64,000 nucleotides of DNA from Candidatus Binatia bacterium. Its GTDB lineage: Bacteria; Desulfobacterota; Binatia; HRBIN30. The notes beneath the pieces are model-generated. The model worked only from the letters and a program-made list of their open reading frames with translations. It was not told the origin of the DNA and searched no databases. The stretch covers positions 237,844 through 301,843 of the forward strand of contig BPIR01000002.1 of NCBI GenBank assembly GCA_026004215.1, in the 5' to 3' direction. A program made the translations under genes and the position numbers. How positions within the stretch are numbered: the stretch's first letter is position 1; every line of letters starts with the position of its first letter. Below are positions 8,444 to 18,324 of the stretch, piece after piece.

Positions 8444-9193
8444 ATGTCCGAACTCGACGATCGCGTGGTGGAATGGTCGCACGGCCCTTGGAGTTTTCTC
8501 GCCGTGTCGCCGTGGGAACGACAAGTTGGCGACCTCGTCCGCCGGGTGGCCCGGGGGGAATATCCGCCCTCGTGGCGTCGCAACGGCAGCGGCCGGGACT
8601 TTATCGTCGTCGCTCCCGTGGGGGGCCGAAGCGTCGTGATCCGACCTTACCGGCGTGGAGGTATGGCCCGCTACATCTTGCGCGAAACATACTGGGGCTG
8701 GCACCCGCGCAGTTTTCGGGAGTTTCGTTGCTTGTTGGAGCTCCACCGCCGCCAAGTTCCCGTGGTCGCCCCGATCGGAGCGGCCGCATTGTGGATGGGG
8801 TTCGGCTTTTATGGGGCGTGGCTCGTCACGCTTTACGTGGACCATTCCCTGACTTTTTGGGAATGGCTCCAGCGGCGACCTGCCCGTGAAGAACGCGCCC
8901 ACGTAGTGGATTTGCTGGCGCAGGCGCTCGCACGACTGCACACGGCCGGCGCTCGGCATCCAGACTTGAATCTTCGAAATGTTCTGGTGCAACGCGACCC
9001 CACCGGCAGCGTGCGTGTGGTTCTCGTGGACTTCGACCGCGTGGTTTTGGGCAAGAGTCCGCAAAGCCCGCGCGTTGCCCTGCAACGTTTTTGGCGTTCG
9101 GCGCGCAAACTCGACCCGCCAGCGACCCACTGGACCGCGCTGGATCAGCAAAAGTTGCTCGAAGCGGTAGAACGATACTGGGCGAACGCGTGA
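8444..9193 (+). CDS. Kdo kinase / lipopolysaccharide kinase family protein (KdkA-like)
   Basis: A 249-residue protein with a protein-kinase-like fold. The catalytic loop is visible as H-P-D-L-N-L-R-N-V-L (about residues 172-181) and the metal-binding segment as L-V-D-F-D-R-V. This matches the Kdo/WaaP kinase family (PF06293), whose KdkA member phosphorylates Kdo on lipid A. Placed after waaA and lpxK and overlapping the GT9 gene as TGATG, it probably decorates the inner core with phosphate. It could instead be a heptose kinase. The start at ATG 8444 was chosen because the upstream frame overlaps trm112 and lacks family similarity. Confidence 0.8.
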   Translation: MSELDDRVVEWSHGPWSFLAVSPWERQVGDLVRRVARGEYPPSWRRNGSGRDFIVVAPVGGRSVVIRPYRRGGMARYILRETYWGWHPRSFREFRCLLELHRRQVPVVAPIGAAALWMGFGFYGAWLVTLYVDHSLTFWEWLQRRPAREERAHVVDLLAQALARLHTAGARHPDLNLRNVLVQRDPTGSVRVVLVDFDRVVLGKSPQSPRVALQRFWRSARKLDPPATHWTALDQQKLLEAVERYWANA

Positions 9194-10224
9194 TGCAGTC
9201 GCCAAGGGTCCATCCGGTCCGGCGGATTCTCGTAGTTTTGCTCGGGGCAATTGGCGATGTGACGCGAGCGCTCCCACTGCTGCCGCGCCTGCGGGCTTTG
9301 TATCCGCAAGCACGGATCGGCTGGGCCGTCGAGCCACCGAGCTTCGCGCTGGTGGAAACGCACCCCCTGGTAGACGAAGTGTTTCTGTTCGACCGCCCAA
9401 AAGGGGTACGGGCCTTTGTGCCGTTCGTGCGCCAGGTGCGGGCGTTCGCCCCGGATTTGTGCCTCGACTTACAGCGTCACGCCAAGAGCGGACTTGTGTC
9501 CCTCCTGAGCGGTGCCCGAACGCGGCTCGGCTTTCATCGCGCGAACTCGCGCGAGGGCAACTGGTTGTTTCTGACGCACGCGATTCCTCCGCAACCGCAT
9601 TGGAGCTCCAAGCTGGAACAGTTCCAGCGCTTTGCCGACTGGCTCGGAGCGCCGCGCCTGCCCATCTCGTTCGGGATCACGCCTACGCCACCGGAGCAAG
9701 AACGGGTCGCCCAGTTGCTTCAAGATGTTGGCCGGCCTCTGGTGGCGGCCTTTGTCGGGTCGAGCTGGCCGAGCCGGGCTTGGTTTCCGGCGCGCACGGC
9801 TGCGGTCATTGATGCTTTGTACGGCAGTGGAGTGCACACTGTGATCGTGGGCGGCCAGCGCGAGCGCGAGTTTGCCCGTGCCGTGTGCCAGCAAGCGTCG
9901 GCGCCAGTGGTGGATCTGACCGGTACCACAAACCTCCGCGAACTTTACGCCGTGTTCCGCGAGAGCGCGGCGGCTTTTGGGCCGGACTCGGGGCCGATGC
10001 ACATCGCCGCGGCGGCGGGTATTCCTGTAGTATCCCTCTGGGGTGCAACCAGCCCGCTGCGGTCCGCGCCGTGGGGCAGCGAGTCGCTCGTGGTCGTGGG
10101 CTCGGCACCGTGCAGCCCGTGCTACCGAAAAGAATGCCCGATCGGCCGCGTCTGCATGGAGGCGATCACTGTGCAGGCGGTGTTGGAACGGCTGCTCTCC
10201 CGATTACCCGGACCATCTTGCTGA
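9193..10224 (+). CDS. GT9 lipopolysaccharide heptosyltransferase-like glycosyltransferase
   Basis: A 343-residue glycosyltransferase of family 9 with two Rossmann-like domains. Visible motifs are I-L-V-V-L-L-G-A-I-G-D-V-T-R near the N-terminus and the C-terminal G-P-D-S-G-P-M-H-I-A-A-A-A-G-I-P followed by S-L-W-G-A-T-S-P, the ADP-heptose binding block of heptosyltransferases. It is the last gene of the operon and probably adds the first heptose to Kdo. WaaC, WaaF and WaaQ cannot be separated by eye. The 202 bases after it show no convincing terminator with a T-run. Confidence 0.87.
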   Translation: MQSPRVHPVRRILVVLLGAIGDVTRALPLLPRLRALYPQARIGWAVEPPSFALVETHPLVDEVFLFDRPKGVRAFVPFVRQVRAFAPDLCLDLQRHAKSGLVSLLSGARTRLGFHRANSREGNWLFLTHAIPPQPHWSSKLEQFQRFADWLGAPRLPISFGITPTPPEQERVAQLLQDVGRPLVAAFVGSSWPSRAWFPARTAAVIDALYGSGVHTVIVGGQREREFARAVCQQASAPVVDLTGTTNLRELYAVFRESAAAFGPDSGPMHIAAAAGIPVVSLWGATSPLRSAPWGSESLVVVGSAPCSPCYRKECPIGRVCMEAITVQAVLERLLSRLPGPSC

Positions 10225-10426
10225 CAGCGAGCGGCTGCACAGGCTACGCAGGGGCGGTGGGGGTGCACCCGCCGAGGCGCCGAACCGACTAGACTGTTCG
10301 GGGGCTGCTTGGTGAACGACCGCATCCGCAACACCCCTACCCCTCCGTACACGCCACCAGAAGAAAGCTAGGCCTCTGCCGCGCTGCCCCCGAGTTCGCG
10401 GCAACTGCGTCAAAGTGCCGGCTTCC

Positions 10427-13400
10427 TCAAGGTTCTTCGAGGCGGCAGGCTTGGTCGCATCCGTCTCCGTTGGTGCGGTTGCCGTCGTCGCATTGCTCGT
10501 GGCGTTGGCGACGGCCATCTCCGCATGTGCTCGGCCGGCATACCAGGCGGAGTGTGTCGGAATCCATGATTCCACCCGAAGTCCATGCCCGTATGCGAAA
10601 CCGCTTGCGCCCCGAGGCCAGCCCTCCCGATGGTTTCGCACGAAGCGGCACCACAAGTTGGGCAAGGCCCCCACACGAGTTCGGGGAGGCGTTGGGTGCC
10701 GCGGGTGTGGGAAGCGGTGTGCGCCGGCGCACGATTCGAACCCCGAAGCCGCTCGCACCTGCTTGTTCCTCCAAGGCCTGGACATTGGCCCGGTCCACCG
10801 CGTCTAGCGAGCTCAGGGGATTAGGGCTGCGCACCTCGAAAGCCGCAATGTCGGAGGGGATGCACTGCCCCAGGCGTGCATCGCTGCAATTGATGCAAAG
10901 CGATACCGAGAACGTGCAGCTACCATTACCGAGGTCGGGGTCGGCATCGCACCGAGGGTCACCTTCGTAGCACTTCACGGCATTGCGAGGAATGCCACGG
11001 CGATTCAACGCGGGCACGAAGGGGAATTTCCACTCTATGTGACAGTCGCTCCGCGCCTTTCCCCCACCCGGGACACAAGGGTTGTCGGGGGCGAACTCCG
11101 AGCAGGCTGGGTGCGGCGTCGGAGTGGCGGTCGGCGGTGGCGCAGTGGGAATGGACAGCGGGTTCAAGTACACCAGCACCCTGCTGCGGTTCAGCGAAGC
11201 CACGTACAGATTGCCGTTGCGGTCGAAGGTGGCCGCATATGGCATAGATTCGAAATCCCGGAGGGGAGTGGGGACGGGAGTTCCGAGTGGATCCGGGTAA
11301 AGCAAAACAAAGCGCGAGCCGATGTAGCTGTTCATGCCCAACGCCATCTGGCCCTGCCACGTAAAGGCAGCCTCGAACGGTCCGCAAATGCCGTCGGGCC
11401 CGACGCATGACGGACCACTGAAGTTTCCCGCGGTACCCAACACACGGTCGGCGGGAAGGCCAAATGCTGCGCGAGCGGGCCGCTCAGGAATCGAGCTCGC
11501 ATGGAACACCAGCATGCGGTGATTACCCGCAACCTCTAAACCGTGATCGGAAACCCATAGATTGCCACTGGGGTCGAGGCTGACCGATCCGGGAAAACAG
11601 AGGCTGTCCCGAGAAGGGCTACCTGGACCACGTCCATGGTTGCACTGCTTCCCGCCCAAAGATCTCTGGCCGAGCACCACGTCCATCACCGGGTTGGTGA
11701 GCGGATTCCTGATCCGCACGACCCGGTGCCCCCAAGAGTCGGCAACCCAAATTTGCTCTCCACGACCCACCGGAGCGACACCTTCGATACGGGCAAGCTC
11801 GATCTCGCCACCACCCAAGGCGGCAATCGGAGGAGCCAGCACCTGCACAGGCTTGGCCCCTTGAGTGAGTGGCAAAGAATAAACGAGAAGCCTGTTGTCG
11901 CGGATCACCCAAAGGTGGCCGCCGTCGCCGGCGCGAATTCGACCCAGTGGCGAAGCATTTGCGCGCCAGTGCTGTGCGCTGGTGACACCAGCAAAGCCAT
12001 CCGGGGCCTGACCGTTCATGAACGATGGTGGATTGTTCCAGAACAAGCGTCGGTATCCGTCGGCCACGATCAACTGCCCCCGCGCGACGGCGACACCCCG
12101 AGCAGAGTACATCTCCTCTAAAGACGGTTCGTTGTGAGTCGCGATTTGGAATGGCGGAAACAAGCGTGCATCGGCCGAGTGAGCGGTGCCGACCCGGGGC
12201 GTAGGGATCGGTGCCGGAAAACGCCACGCATCTTGCGCGAACATGGATGCGGTGACAATCACGTTGCCATCCGCGTCTATGCCAATGGAGCCCATGGAAT
12301 CACACAGATTGTAAGAGCTGACCCAGAAACCATCCCCTGGCGAGTAAAAGTCGGGCCCATCACCGGAATAATTCCCTCCGCACCGCCCACCCATATCGGG
12401 TACGTCTTTGAAGAGGACTTTTTGGATCGTACCGTCAAGACCGAGGAGAAGCAGTTGGTGATTCAGGCGGTCGCTCGCCCACAGCCCCCCGCTCAAATCG
12501 AACTCCAGGCCGGTCGGCAGACGGAACCCGGAGCCCAGGAGACGAGTTGCGGCCATTCCGGAGGACAGCGGGGGCTCGAACACGAGGATGCGCCCCGGAT
12601 CGAAGCTTCCCCCAGCCTGAGAATCGGCTACGTACACCGTGCCGTCGTTCGCTACGCGCACCGCAGCCGGCGCCCACATACGGTTCATGGACGAGCCGCG
12701 ATCGGCTGAAAAGAAGTCGGGTTGGCCAAGAACTCAGTCGGCAGTGTGTGCCGGCCTTCCGGTGATCGAGTCGAAAGGGAAACGAACGACGCGGTTGTTC
12801 TGGTTATCGGCAACCCACAGGTTTCCCCAAGGATCTACGGCAACACCACCCACGAACCCTTCGTTGAAGGGGCTCGCCAAACAAAGGCTTTCGGCATCCG
12901 GAGCTCCCACACCCCGCCCGCGACTGCATGCATTACCGGCAAAGTCCGCTTGCCCCCAAACATCGCCGGCCACCGTGTCCGTGGTAAATGGGCTATCCTA
13001 ACGCAGCACGCGGTGGTTGAAAAAATCCGGCACGTATAGGTTGCCCGCGGGATCCACTGCCATATTCGCTCCCGAGCCCCCTTCCAAGGGTGAAATCTGG
13101 TCCTCGGGCAAAGAGCAAAGGGTCGTGGCGCTCGCGCGCGGCCGCTGGGGGTAGCCTTGAAATCCACTATCGCCGTTGCACGCGCTCGTGTGGAACCCGG
13201 GCTGGCCGAGCACGATATCCGCTCCGCGACCCTCGTCAATCACGCAGCGCGCGCCGTAATCCGAGTCCGCGGTGCAGGGTGCGCCGGCGTTCGGGCCGCT
13301 CTCGACGTGACCGAGATAAGCGAGTCCGAGCACGCGACTGTTGCCGCCGTCGTACACGTACACCCGATTGGGTCGCACGGAGCGATCCACGACCACTCCA

Positions 13401-13615
13401 CCCGGGTTGAACAAGCGGCGGGCAGTCACCTTGTGCGGCGCAATTTCGGAAAACGATGGTTGACCCAAGACAATGTCTGCCCACAAGTCACCGGGATTGC
13501 CACGTGCGGGCGTCGGAATGGGTGTCGGGGTAGGGGTGGGCGAAGCTTGTGCGGGATGCGAGGGCAAACCCAGCGCGGCAGCGGTGAAGACAAACAACAA
13601 AAGCGGGCAACGCAT
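10427..13615 (-). pseudogene. Secreted NHL-repeat protein gene interrupted by two in-frame stop codons
   Basis: One continuous reading frame of about 1,060 codons on the minus strand encodes a secreted beta-propeller protein. It is interrupted by TAG (12998-13000) and TGA (12734-12736) without any frame change. It starts at ATG 13615 with a GGGAAGGA ribosome binding site. A signal peptide is followed by a Pro/Thr linker, repeats built on V-L-G-Q-P-x-F and N-x-R-V-L, a second P-T-P linker near the C-terminus, and a final DUF4215 (Myxococcus Cys-rich) motif Q-C-D-D-G-N. By comparison with its own repeats, TAG replaces an aromatic residue (R-V-L-R-stop-D-S-P-F) and TGA replaces Arg (D-R-V-L-G elsewhere in the protein). 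Decay, readthrough or sequence error are all possible. Confidence 0.85.
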
Positions 13616-13894
13616 GGTCCTTCCCGCCCAGCAAAGTACCCAGAGGGAGGTGCCAGTAGTGAAGGGGCTTTTCGACCCCGAGCACCCAAGAACTGTTGTC
13701 GTCATCCGCGGTGAATGAGCGCCCCGAGGGCGAAGGCGCAGCGGACCAAGGTTCCCCGGATTCGAGTTGCGGGGGATCGTGACCGGTCTGGAAGCGGTGG
13801 CGACCCCAGTCGCTTGGGCAACCCAGCCCCGGGGGTGCGACTCCAATGCGACACCATTCCATTCCTTAGCGTTGTCAGGCGGGTTGGTTTGCCT

Positions 13895-14329
13895 TCACTC
13901 GAGGAATCGTTGCGCTTCTTCGGGGGTGCGCCAGGGGCACGCAGTCGCCCTGCCGAAAAGGCGGTAGCGGAGCCGGGCGAGTATCCGATATGCGATATCC
14001 GCCAAGTTCACGGGAACATAGTGGAGCAATCGCGCCCACCAAGGATCGACCTCCAAAATGCGACAGAGCTCCAAGAAGGCTCGGGTCCGCAGGAATACTT
14101 GCGGCCGCGGGTCTGATTGCACCAGCAACGCGACGCTTTCCAGTTGCGCCGGCAACGGCACGTGTTGCGCTCTGAGTCGGGCTGCGGTGCGACCTTGCAG
14201 CGGCGCAAACGCGAGTCGTTGGTACGGGTCGTGATCGAGCAGCCAGCGCACACTGCGTTGGCAGAGACCGCATTCGCCGTCGTAGAACACAATGTACGTG
14301 CGGGGAAGCAGGGAACTCGTGTCGGGCAC
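13895..14329 (-). CDS. DCC-family (DUF393) thiol-disulfide oxidoreductase-like protein
   Basis: A protein of about 144 residues with the family signature Y-D-G-E-C-G-L-C near the N-terminus, containing a CxxC-like pair, then the typical R-L-A-F-A-P-L-Q-G segment. DCC proteins are named for an Asp-Cys-Cys pattern and are predicted redox proteins, but their substrate is unknown. The start is uncertain: GTG at 14329 gives the compact family length, GTG at 14353 adds eight residues, and the longer upstream frame is low-complexity. It is transcribed divergently from the ceramidase-like gene. Confidence 0.78.
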   Translation of the reverse strand: MPDTSSLLPRTYIVFYDGECGLCQRSVRWLLDHDPYQRLAFAPLQGRTAARLRAQHVPLPAQLESVALLVQSDPRPQVFLRTRAFLELCRILEVDPWWARLLHYVPVNLADIAYRILARLRYRLFGRATACPWRTPEEAQRFLE

Positions 14330-14437
14330 CTTGCGAAGGCTAGGAGCTGCCACGCGTGAACACAACTCGAGCCCTCGACCGGCTGTGCGGCATGTCCGCT
14401 TTTCATTCAGCCGCAATGTTGGTAACGGTGGCCCGCT

Positions 14438-16135
14438 ATGTGCTCGTTCCACGCTGTGGCTGCCCGTGCGGGCCGGGGAATGTTGCAGGTGATTTTGTGG
14501 TCCTCCATCGCGTGGCTTTGGGCGTGCGGTAACGGCTCCGACTCCGCCGTGCGGGCGTTCACGGCGACACCGAGCCGCACCGTTTCTCCGATTCCGACGG
14601 CGACGAGCACGCTGCGGAGCCCAACGTTCGCGCCCACGCCGACGTTGACGCAAGCCGCCACGGCCGCGGCGACCTTGTCCGCCACGCCGACGGCGACGTT
14701 TACCGCCACGATCAAACCGTCGCTCACAGCTACCGTCACCCCGTCGCTCACCGCCACCGCCACTGAACCTCCCAGCCCCACCACTACCGCGACCCCCAAG
14801 GGGTCTCCACGCCCGACGCTCTCCCCCTCACGAACGGGCCTGTACGTCGGCGTTGCCAAACGCAATATCACGCCGGACTCGCCGGTATTTCTCGGCGGCT
14901 ATGGCTTCGGGCCCGGGAGGCGATCCACAGGGGTTCTCGCGCCTATTTACGTGCGTGCGATGGTCATTTCCAATGGCGAGCGCACCGTGGCGTTTGCGAC
15001 CAACGAGACCCAAGGCACGTTTGCTGCGTACAAGCGAGGTCCGTTTGGCCTCACAGATGTGCGGCTGGCGGTGGCCCGAGCAACCAGCGGCGCGATTCCC
15101 GCTACGCACGTAGTGGTGAGTTCCGACCACAGCCATGCGGGACCCGACACCACGGGCGTATGGGGCGGGCTTCCGAATGCGTACATGAACTTTTTATTCG
15201 AGCAAACCATCGGGGCTATTGTGGATGCATGGAACCGCCTCGAACCCGCGGAACTCCGTGTAGGTAGTACCGACGCCACAGAACTGTTGCGGAGCCAATT
15301 TGCAGAACCTCCGAACGATCGCGTGGATGGAGAGTTGCGCGTGTTGGCGGTTTACGATGCGAACGGAAGCGAGCGACTGCGAGCCCTGCTGATCAATTTC
15401 GCAGCGCACGCCACGGTGATGGGCGCGAGTAACAGGTTGATTTCCGCTGACTGGCCGGGAGTGGTGGCGGATCTCTCCGAAGCGGAATGGGGGCTCGATG
15501 GGGCAGTCGTTATGGTGGCCGATGTGGGTCGCACGCAACCCGCGGACCGTGGCGACCTCGAGGACGTGGAACGCCTGCAAGAATACTCCGGGCGTGTGCA
15601 GGCGAAGGTCCGGGCCGCCCTGGAGAACTTGGTGCCCGTGCAAGGCAACGAAATCGACGCCAAACAATTCTTCTTGCGCGAGCCGTATGGGAACCCGCTC
15701 GTGGACGGGTCGTTTCTGGCGGGGATCATTTCGCGCAGCGCGAGTCCACCCTGGCTCGACGGCATGATAATCGGCACAGTGGTTTCGGCAGCGCGGGTCG
15801 GGGATCTGTTGTTCGCGGCGCTTCCGGGCGAAGGTTATCCGGCCATCCAGTTCGAGTTGCAAACCCGAGTACCCGCACAAAAGCACTTTGTGTTCGGATT
15901 AGCCAACGACCAACTGGGTTACCTGATTGCGCCGGAGGAAGGTTACGAGCAAGTGCGCGCGGCAGCGCCCGGCAATGACAATGCCATCTTCAACGTGAGC
16001 CCTGCGATCGGGGACCATGTGATGTGTGCGGCACTCGATGCCGCAGCCGCGGTGGGGTTCTCTCTGCAGGAGGCTTTGGGCAAGTGTGCGCGTTGGGCCG
16101 GAGAGGATCGCTCGTTGCCGCCCGGGTGGGAGTAA
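14438..16135 (+). CDS. Neutral/alkaline ceramidase-like lipoprotein
   Basis: A 565-residue exported protein. The N-terminus has arginines, a hydrophobic stretch and a lipobox ending L-W-A-C, then about 90 residues of Thr/Pro/Ala linker. The enzymatic region begins Y-V-G-V-A-K-R-N-I-T-P and contains F-L-G-G-Y-G-F-G, S-S-D-H-S-H-A-G-P-D, F-A-A-H-A-T-V-M-G and D-W-P-G-V-V, which match the N-terminal domain of neutral/alkaline non-lysosomal ceramidases (PF04734) and their zinc ligands. Such enzymes release the fatty acid from ceramide; the substrate here is unproven. ATG 14438 is preferred over ATG 14480 because it supplies the positive charges a lipoprotein signal needs. The usual C-terminal ceramidase domain seems short or absent. 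Confidence 0.82.
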   Translation: MCSFHAVAARAGRGMLQVILWSSIAWLWACGNGSDSAVRAFTATPSRTVSPIPTATSTLRSPTFAPTPTLTQAATAAATLSATPTATFTATIKPSLTATVTPSLTATATEPPSPTTTATPKGSPRPTLSPSRTGLYVGVAKRNITPDSPVFLGGYGFGPGRRSTGVLAPIYVRAMVISNGERTVAFATNETQGTFAAYKRGPFGLTDVRLAVARATSGAIPATHVVVSSDHSHAGPDTTGVWGGLPNAYMNFLFEQTIGAIVDAWNRLEPAELRVGSTDATELLRSQFAEPPNDRVDGELRVLAVYDANGSERLRALLINFAAHATVMGASNRLISADWPGVVADLSEAEWGLDGAVVMVADVGRTQPADRGDLEDVERLQEYSGRVQAKVRAALENLVPVQGNEIDAKQFFLREPYGNPLVDGSFLAGIISRSASPPWLDGMIIGTVVSAARVGDLLFAALPGEGYPAIQFELQTRVPAQKHFVFGLANDQLGYLIAPEEGYEQVRAAAPGNDNAIFNVSPAIGDHVMCAALDAAAAVGFSLQEALGKCARWAGEDRSLPPGWE

Positions 16136-16142
16136 GCCGCCA

Positions 16143-17177
16143 ATGTCGCTCACCTATCGCGATGCGGGTGTGGACATCGACAAGGGCGAGCAAGTGGCTC
16201 GCGCCGCGGCGCGCCTAGCGCGAGCCACCCGGCGCCCCGAGGTGTGTTCGGGAATCGGCGGATTCGGGGCGCTGTTCCGAATTCCACGGGGGTATCGCAG
16301 GCCAATCTTGGTCACCGCCACCGACGGAGTGGGAACCAAGCTGGCGATCGCGTCGATGCTCGGACGGCACGATACGGTGGGCATCGACCTCGTGGCCATG
16401 AACGTGAACGACATTCTCACGCTCGGTGCCGAACCGATCGCGTTCTTGGACTACTTTGTCACCGAGCGTTTGGAGCCCTCTGTGGCGGAGCAGGTCTTGC
16501 GCGGCATCGCCCGCGGCTGCCGGATGGCGGGCTGTGCACTGGTCGGGGGTGAAACGGCGGAGCATCCCGGTTGTATGCGTCCGGGAGAATACGACTTGGC
16601 GGGGTTCGTTGTCGGAGTCGTCGAGGAGACGCGAGTTGTGGATGGCCGCCACATTCGGGCTGGCGACGTACTCATCGGGCTCGCGTCGAGTGGCCTTCAT
16701 AGCAATGGGTTTTCTTTGGTTCGGCAAATTGTCTTGGAGCGTGCAAAGCTCGCTCTGGATGCGGTGGTCCCCGAGTTTCGCCGCCCGCTCGGGGAGGAGC
16801 TTTTAGAACCCACACGGATTTACGTGCCGGCGGTACGAGCTCTGCCGGTGCGGGACCTTCATGGGATGGCGCACATCACGGGCGGCGGGATCGTGGAAAA
16901 CGTTCCCCGCATGTTTCCGAAAGGGTTGGCGGCCCGAATCGTACGCGGGAGTTGGCCCGTGCCCCCAGTGTTTCCGTGGTTGCAACGCTTAGGGGACGTG
17001 CCCGAGGACGAGATGTTGCGGACCTTCAACATGGGCTTGGGGTTTGTGCTGGTCGTGCGCGCGGCGGCGGCAGATCGCATCGTCTCGGCCCTGCGTGCTC
17101 GCCGCATGCGCTGTTGGGTAATCGGCGAGGTAGTGGTACGCCGCCGGGCGCAGCCCCAAGTGGTCTTCGTTTCTTGA
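16143..17177 (+). CDS. purM: Phosphoribosylformylglycinamidine cyclo-ligase PurM
   Basis: PurM (AIR synthetase) closes the imidazole ring in purine synthesis using ATP. The 344-residue product has the family blocks Y-R-D-A-G-V-D-I at the N-terminus, [28 protein letters not shown] and [10 protein letters not shown], at normal length. The ATG at 16143 follows the ceramidase-like gene by seven bases, and the longer upstream frame is a shadow. No other purine gene is adjacent. Confidence 0.96.
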   Translation: MSLTYRDAGVDIDKGEQVARAAARLARATRRPEVCSGIGGFGALFRIPRGYRRPILVTATDGVGTKLAIASMLGRHDTVGIDLVAMNVNDILTLGAEPIAFLDYFVTERLEPSVAEQVLRGIARGCRMAGCALVGGETAEHPGCMRPGEYDLAGFVVGVVEETRVVDGRHIRAGDVLIGLASSGLHSNGFSLVRQIVLERAKLALDAVVPEFRRPLGEELLEPTRIYVPAVRALPVRDLHGMAHITGGGIVENVPRMFPKGLAARIVRGSWPVPPVFPWLQRLGDVPEDEMLRTFNMGLGFVLVVRAAAADRIVSALRARRMRCWVIGEVVVRRRAQPQVVFVS

Positions 17178-17274
17178 ATCCGTTGTGCGGCTTTGCGAGA
17201 GCGCGGGGCCTGAGGCCATGACTGTCAGGCGACGCTCTTCCAGTTCCCGAGAAGCACCATCCAGCGCCGAGGAC

Positions 17275-17760
17275 ATGGAGTCGCCGAAACAGCGGCCTCG
17301 AGTAGAAATTTACACGGATGGCGCTTGCCGGGGGAATCCAGGGCCCGGAGGTTGGGCGGCGGTGCTGGTATCCGGGCCGCACCGCCGGGAAATTTCCGGT
17401 TACGAGCCGCACACGACGAACAACCGCATGGAGCTGAGGGCGGCGATCGAAGCGTTGCGCCAACTCAAGCGGCCGGTCGAGGTGGACGTGTACACCGACT
17501 CGGAGTACCTCCGGCAGGGAATGGAGTCGTGGCTAACGCGCTGGAAGCAAAACGGATGGCGCACCGCGAGCCGCGAGCCGGTGAAAAATGCCGAGCTTTG
17601 GCGTGAACTCGATCGCTTGTGCTCCGTGCATCAGGTCCGCTGGCACTGGTTGAAAGGGCACGCGGGGCATCCGGAAAACGAGCGATGCGATCGCTTGGCG
17701 CGAGCCGAAATTGCCGCTCACGAGCGCCGCAAGACAGGCGACCGGCGAAAAAGCGATTGA
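17275..17760 (+). CDS. rnhA: Ribonuclease HI
   Basis: RNase HI cleaves RNA in RNA-DNA hybrids. The 161-residue form has the four catalytic acids: D15 ([14 protein letters not shown]), E53 ([10 protein letters not shown]), D75 (Y-T-D-S-E-Y) and D139 (E-R-C-D-R-L-A), plus the H129 loop (K-G-H-A-G-H). The length matches the Escherichia coli enzyme. An upstream ATG at 17218 would add 19 Ser/Arg-rich residues; neither start has a well-spaced ribosome binding site, so the start is a judgement from family length. Confidence 0.95.
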   Translation: MESPKQRPRVEIYTDGACRGNPGPGGWAAVLVSGPHRREISGYEPHTTNNRMELRAAIEALRQLKRPVEVDVYTDSEYLRQGMESWLTRWKQNGWRTASREPVKNAELWRELDRLCSVHQVRWHWLKGHAGHPENERCDRLARAEIAAHERRKTGDRRKSD

Positions 17761-17842
17761 GAGTTCCCACTTGCCTGACAACAGTGACAACGGACGTGGC
17801 GGCCAGTAAAGTGAGCACCGGTGAAAAGGCTTGGAGGTCGTA

Positions 17843-18295
17843 ATGACAGCACCGAATGCGAAAGGATGGGCGGTCCCGCGGGCCGTGTTGGTGCCGGTGG
17901 ATTTTTCTGCGCCGTCGCGACGAGCGCTCGAACTGGCTCTCGCGTGGTTTCCAGAAGCCGAAGTGACCGTGCTTCACGTCATCGACACGGAGTTCGCGGA
18001 GCGGGTCGACAGCGAGGGCATTGCCACCCGCGCCCAGGTGGTGCAGCGCTTGCGCGGGCAGGCCGATGCCGAGTTGCGAGGGTTGGCCACGGAAATTGCC
18101 GGTGGGCGCTTCGAGAGCATGGTGGTAGAGGGGAGCCCGTTCGTGGAAATCGTCAAGCTGGCACGCGACCTCGATGTCGACTGTATCGTCATGGGCATGC
18201 GCGCATCCGAGCCGGGTCTCGGCGAACTTCTGACTGGCAGTACAGCCGAGCGCGTGCTGAGGGCCAGTCATTGCCCGGTCATTTGCGTGCCCTAA
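17843..18295 (+). CDS. Universal stress protein (UspA family)
   Basis: A 150-residue single-domain Usp protein. It begins with the family strand V-L-V-P-V-D-F-S and ends with V-M-G-M-R ... L-T-G-S-T-A-E-R-V followed by C-P-V-I-C-V-P. In ATP-binding members the last loop reads G-x-x-G-x9-G-S/T. Here the second Gly is replaced, so ATP binding is uncertain. The ATG at 17843 lies six bases after GGAGG (17832-17836). It sits 29 bases upstream of ftsH in the same direction, so the two may be co-transcribed stress or quality-control genes. Confidence 0.9.
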   Translation: MTAPNAKGWAVPRAVLVPVDFSAPSRRALELALAWFPEAEVTVLHVIDTEFAERVDSEGIATRAQVVQRLRGQADAELRGLATEIAGGRFESMVVEGSPFVEIVKLARDLDVDCIVMGMRASEPGLGELLTGSTAERVLRASHCPVICVP

Positions 18296-18324
18296 AGTAG
18301 CAGCGCGGAGAAAGGCTCGAAGAG

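Noticed and set aside
12734..12736. The in-frame TGA of the NHL gene as a selenocysteine codon
   Set aside because: Its repeat context has Arg or Ile at the equivalent place, no redox motif surrounds it, and a separate TAG upstream also interrupts the frame.
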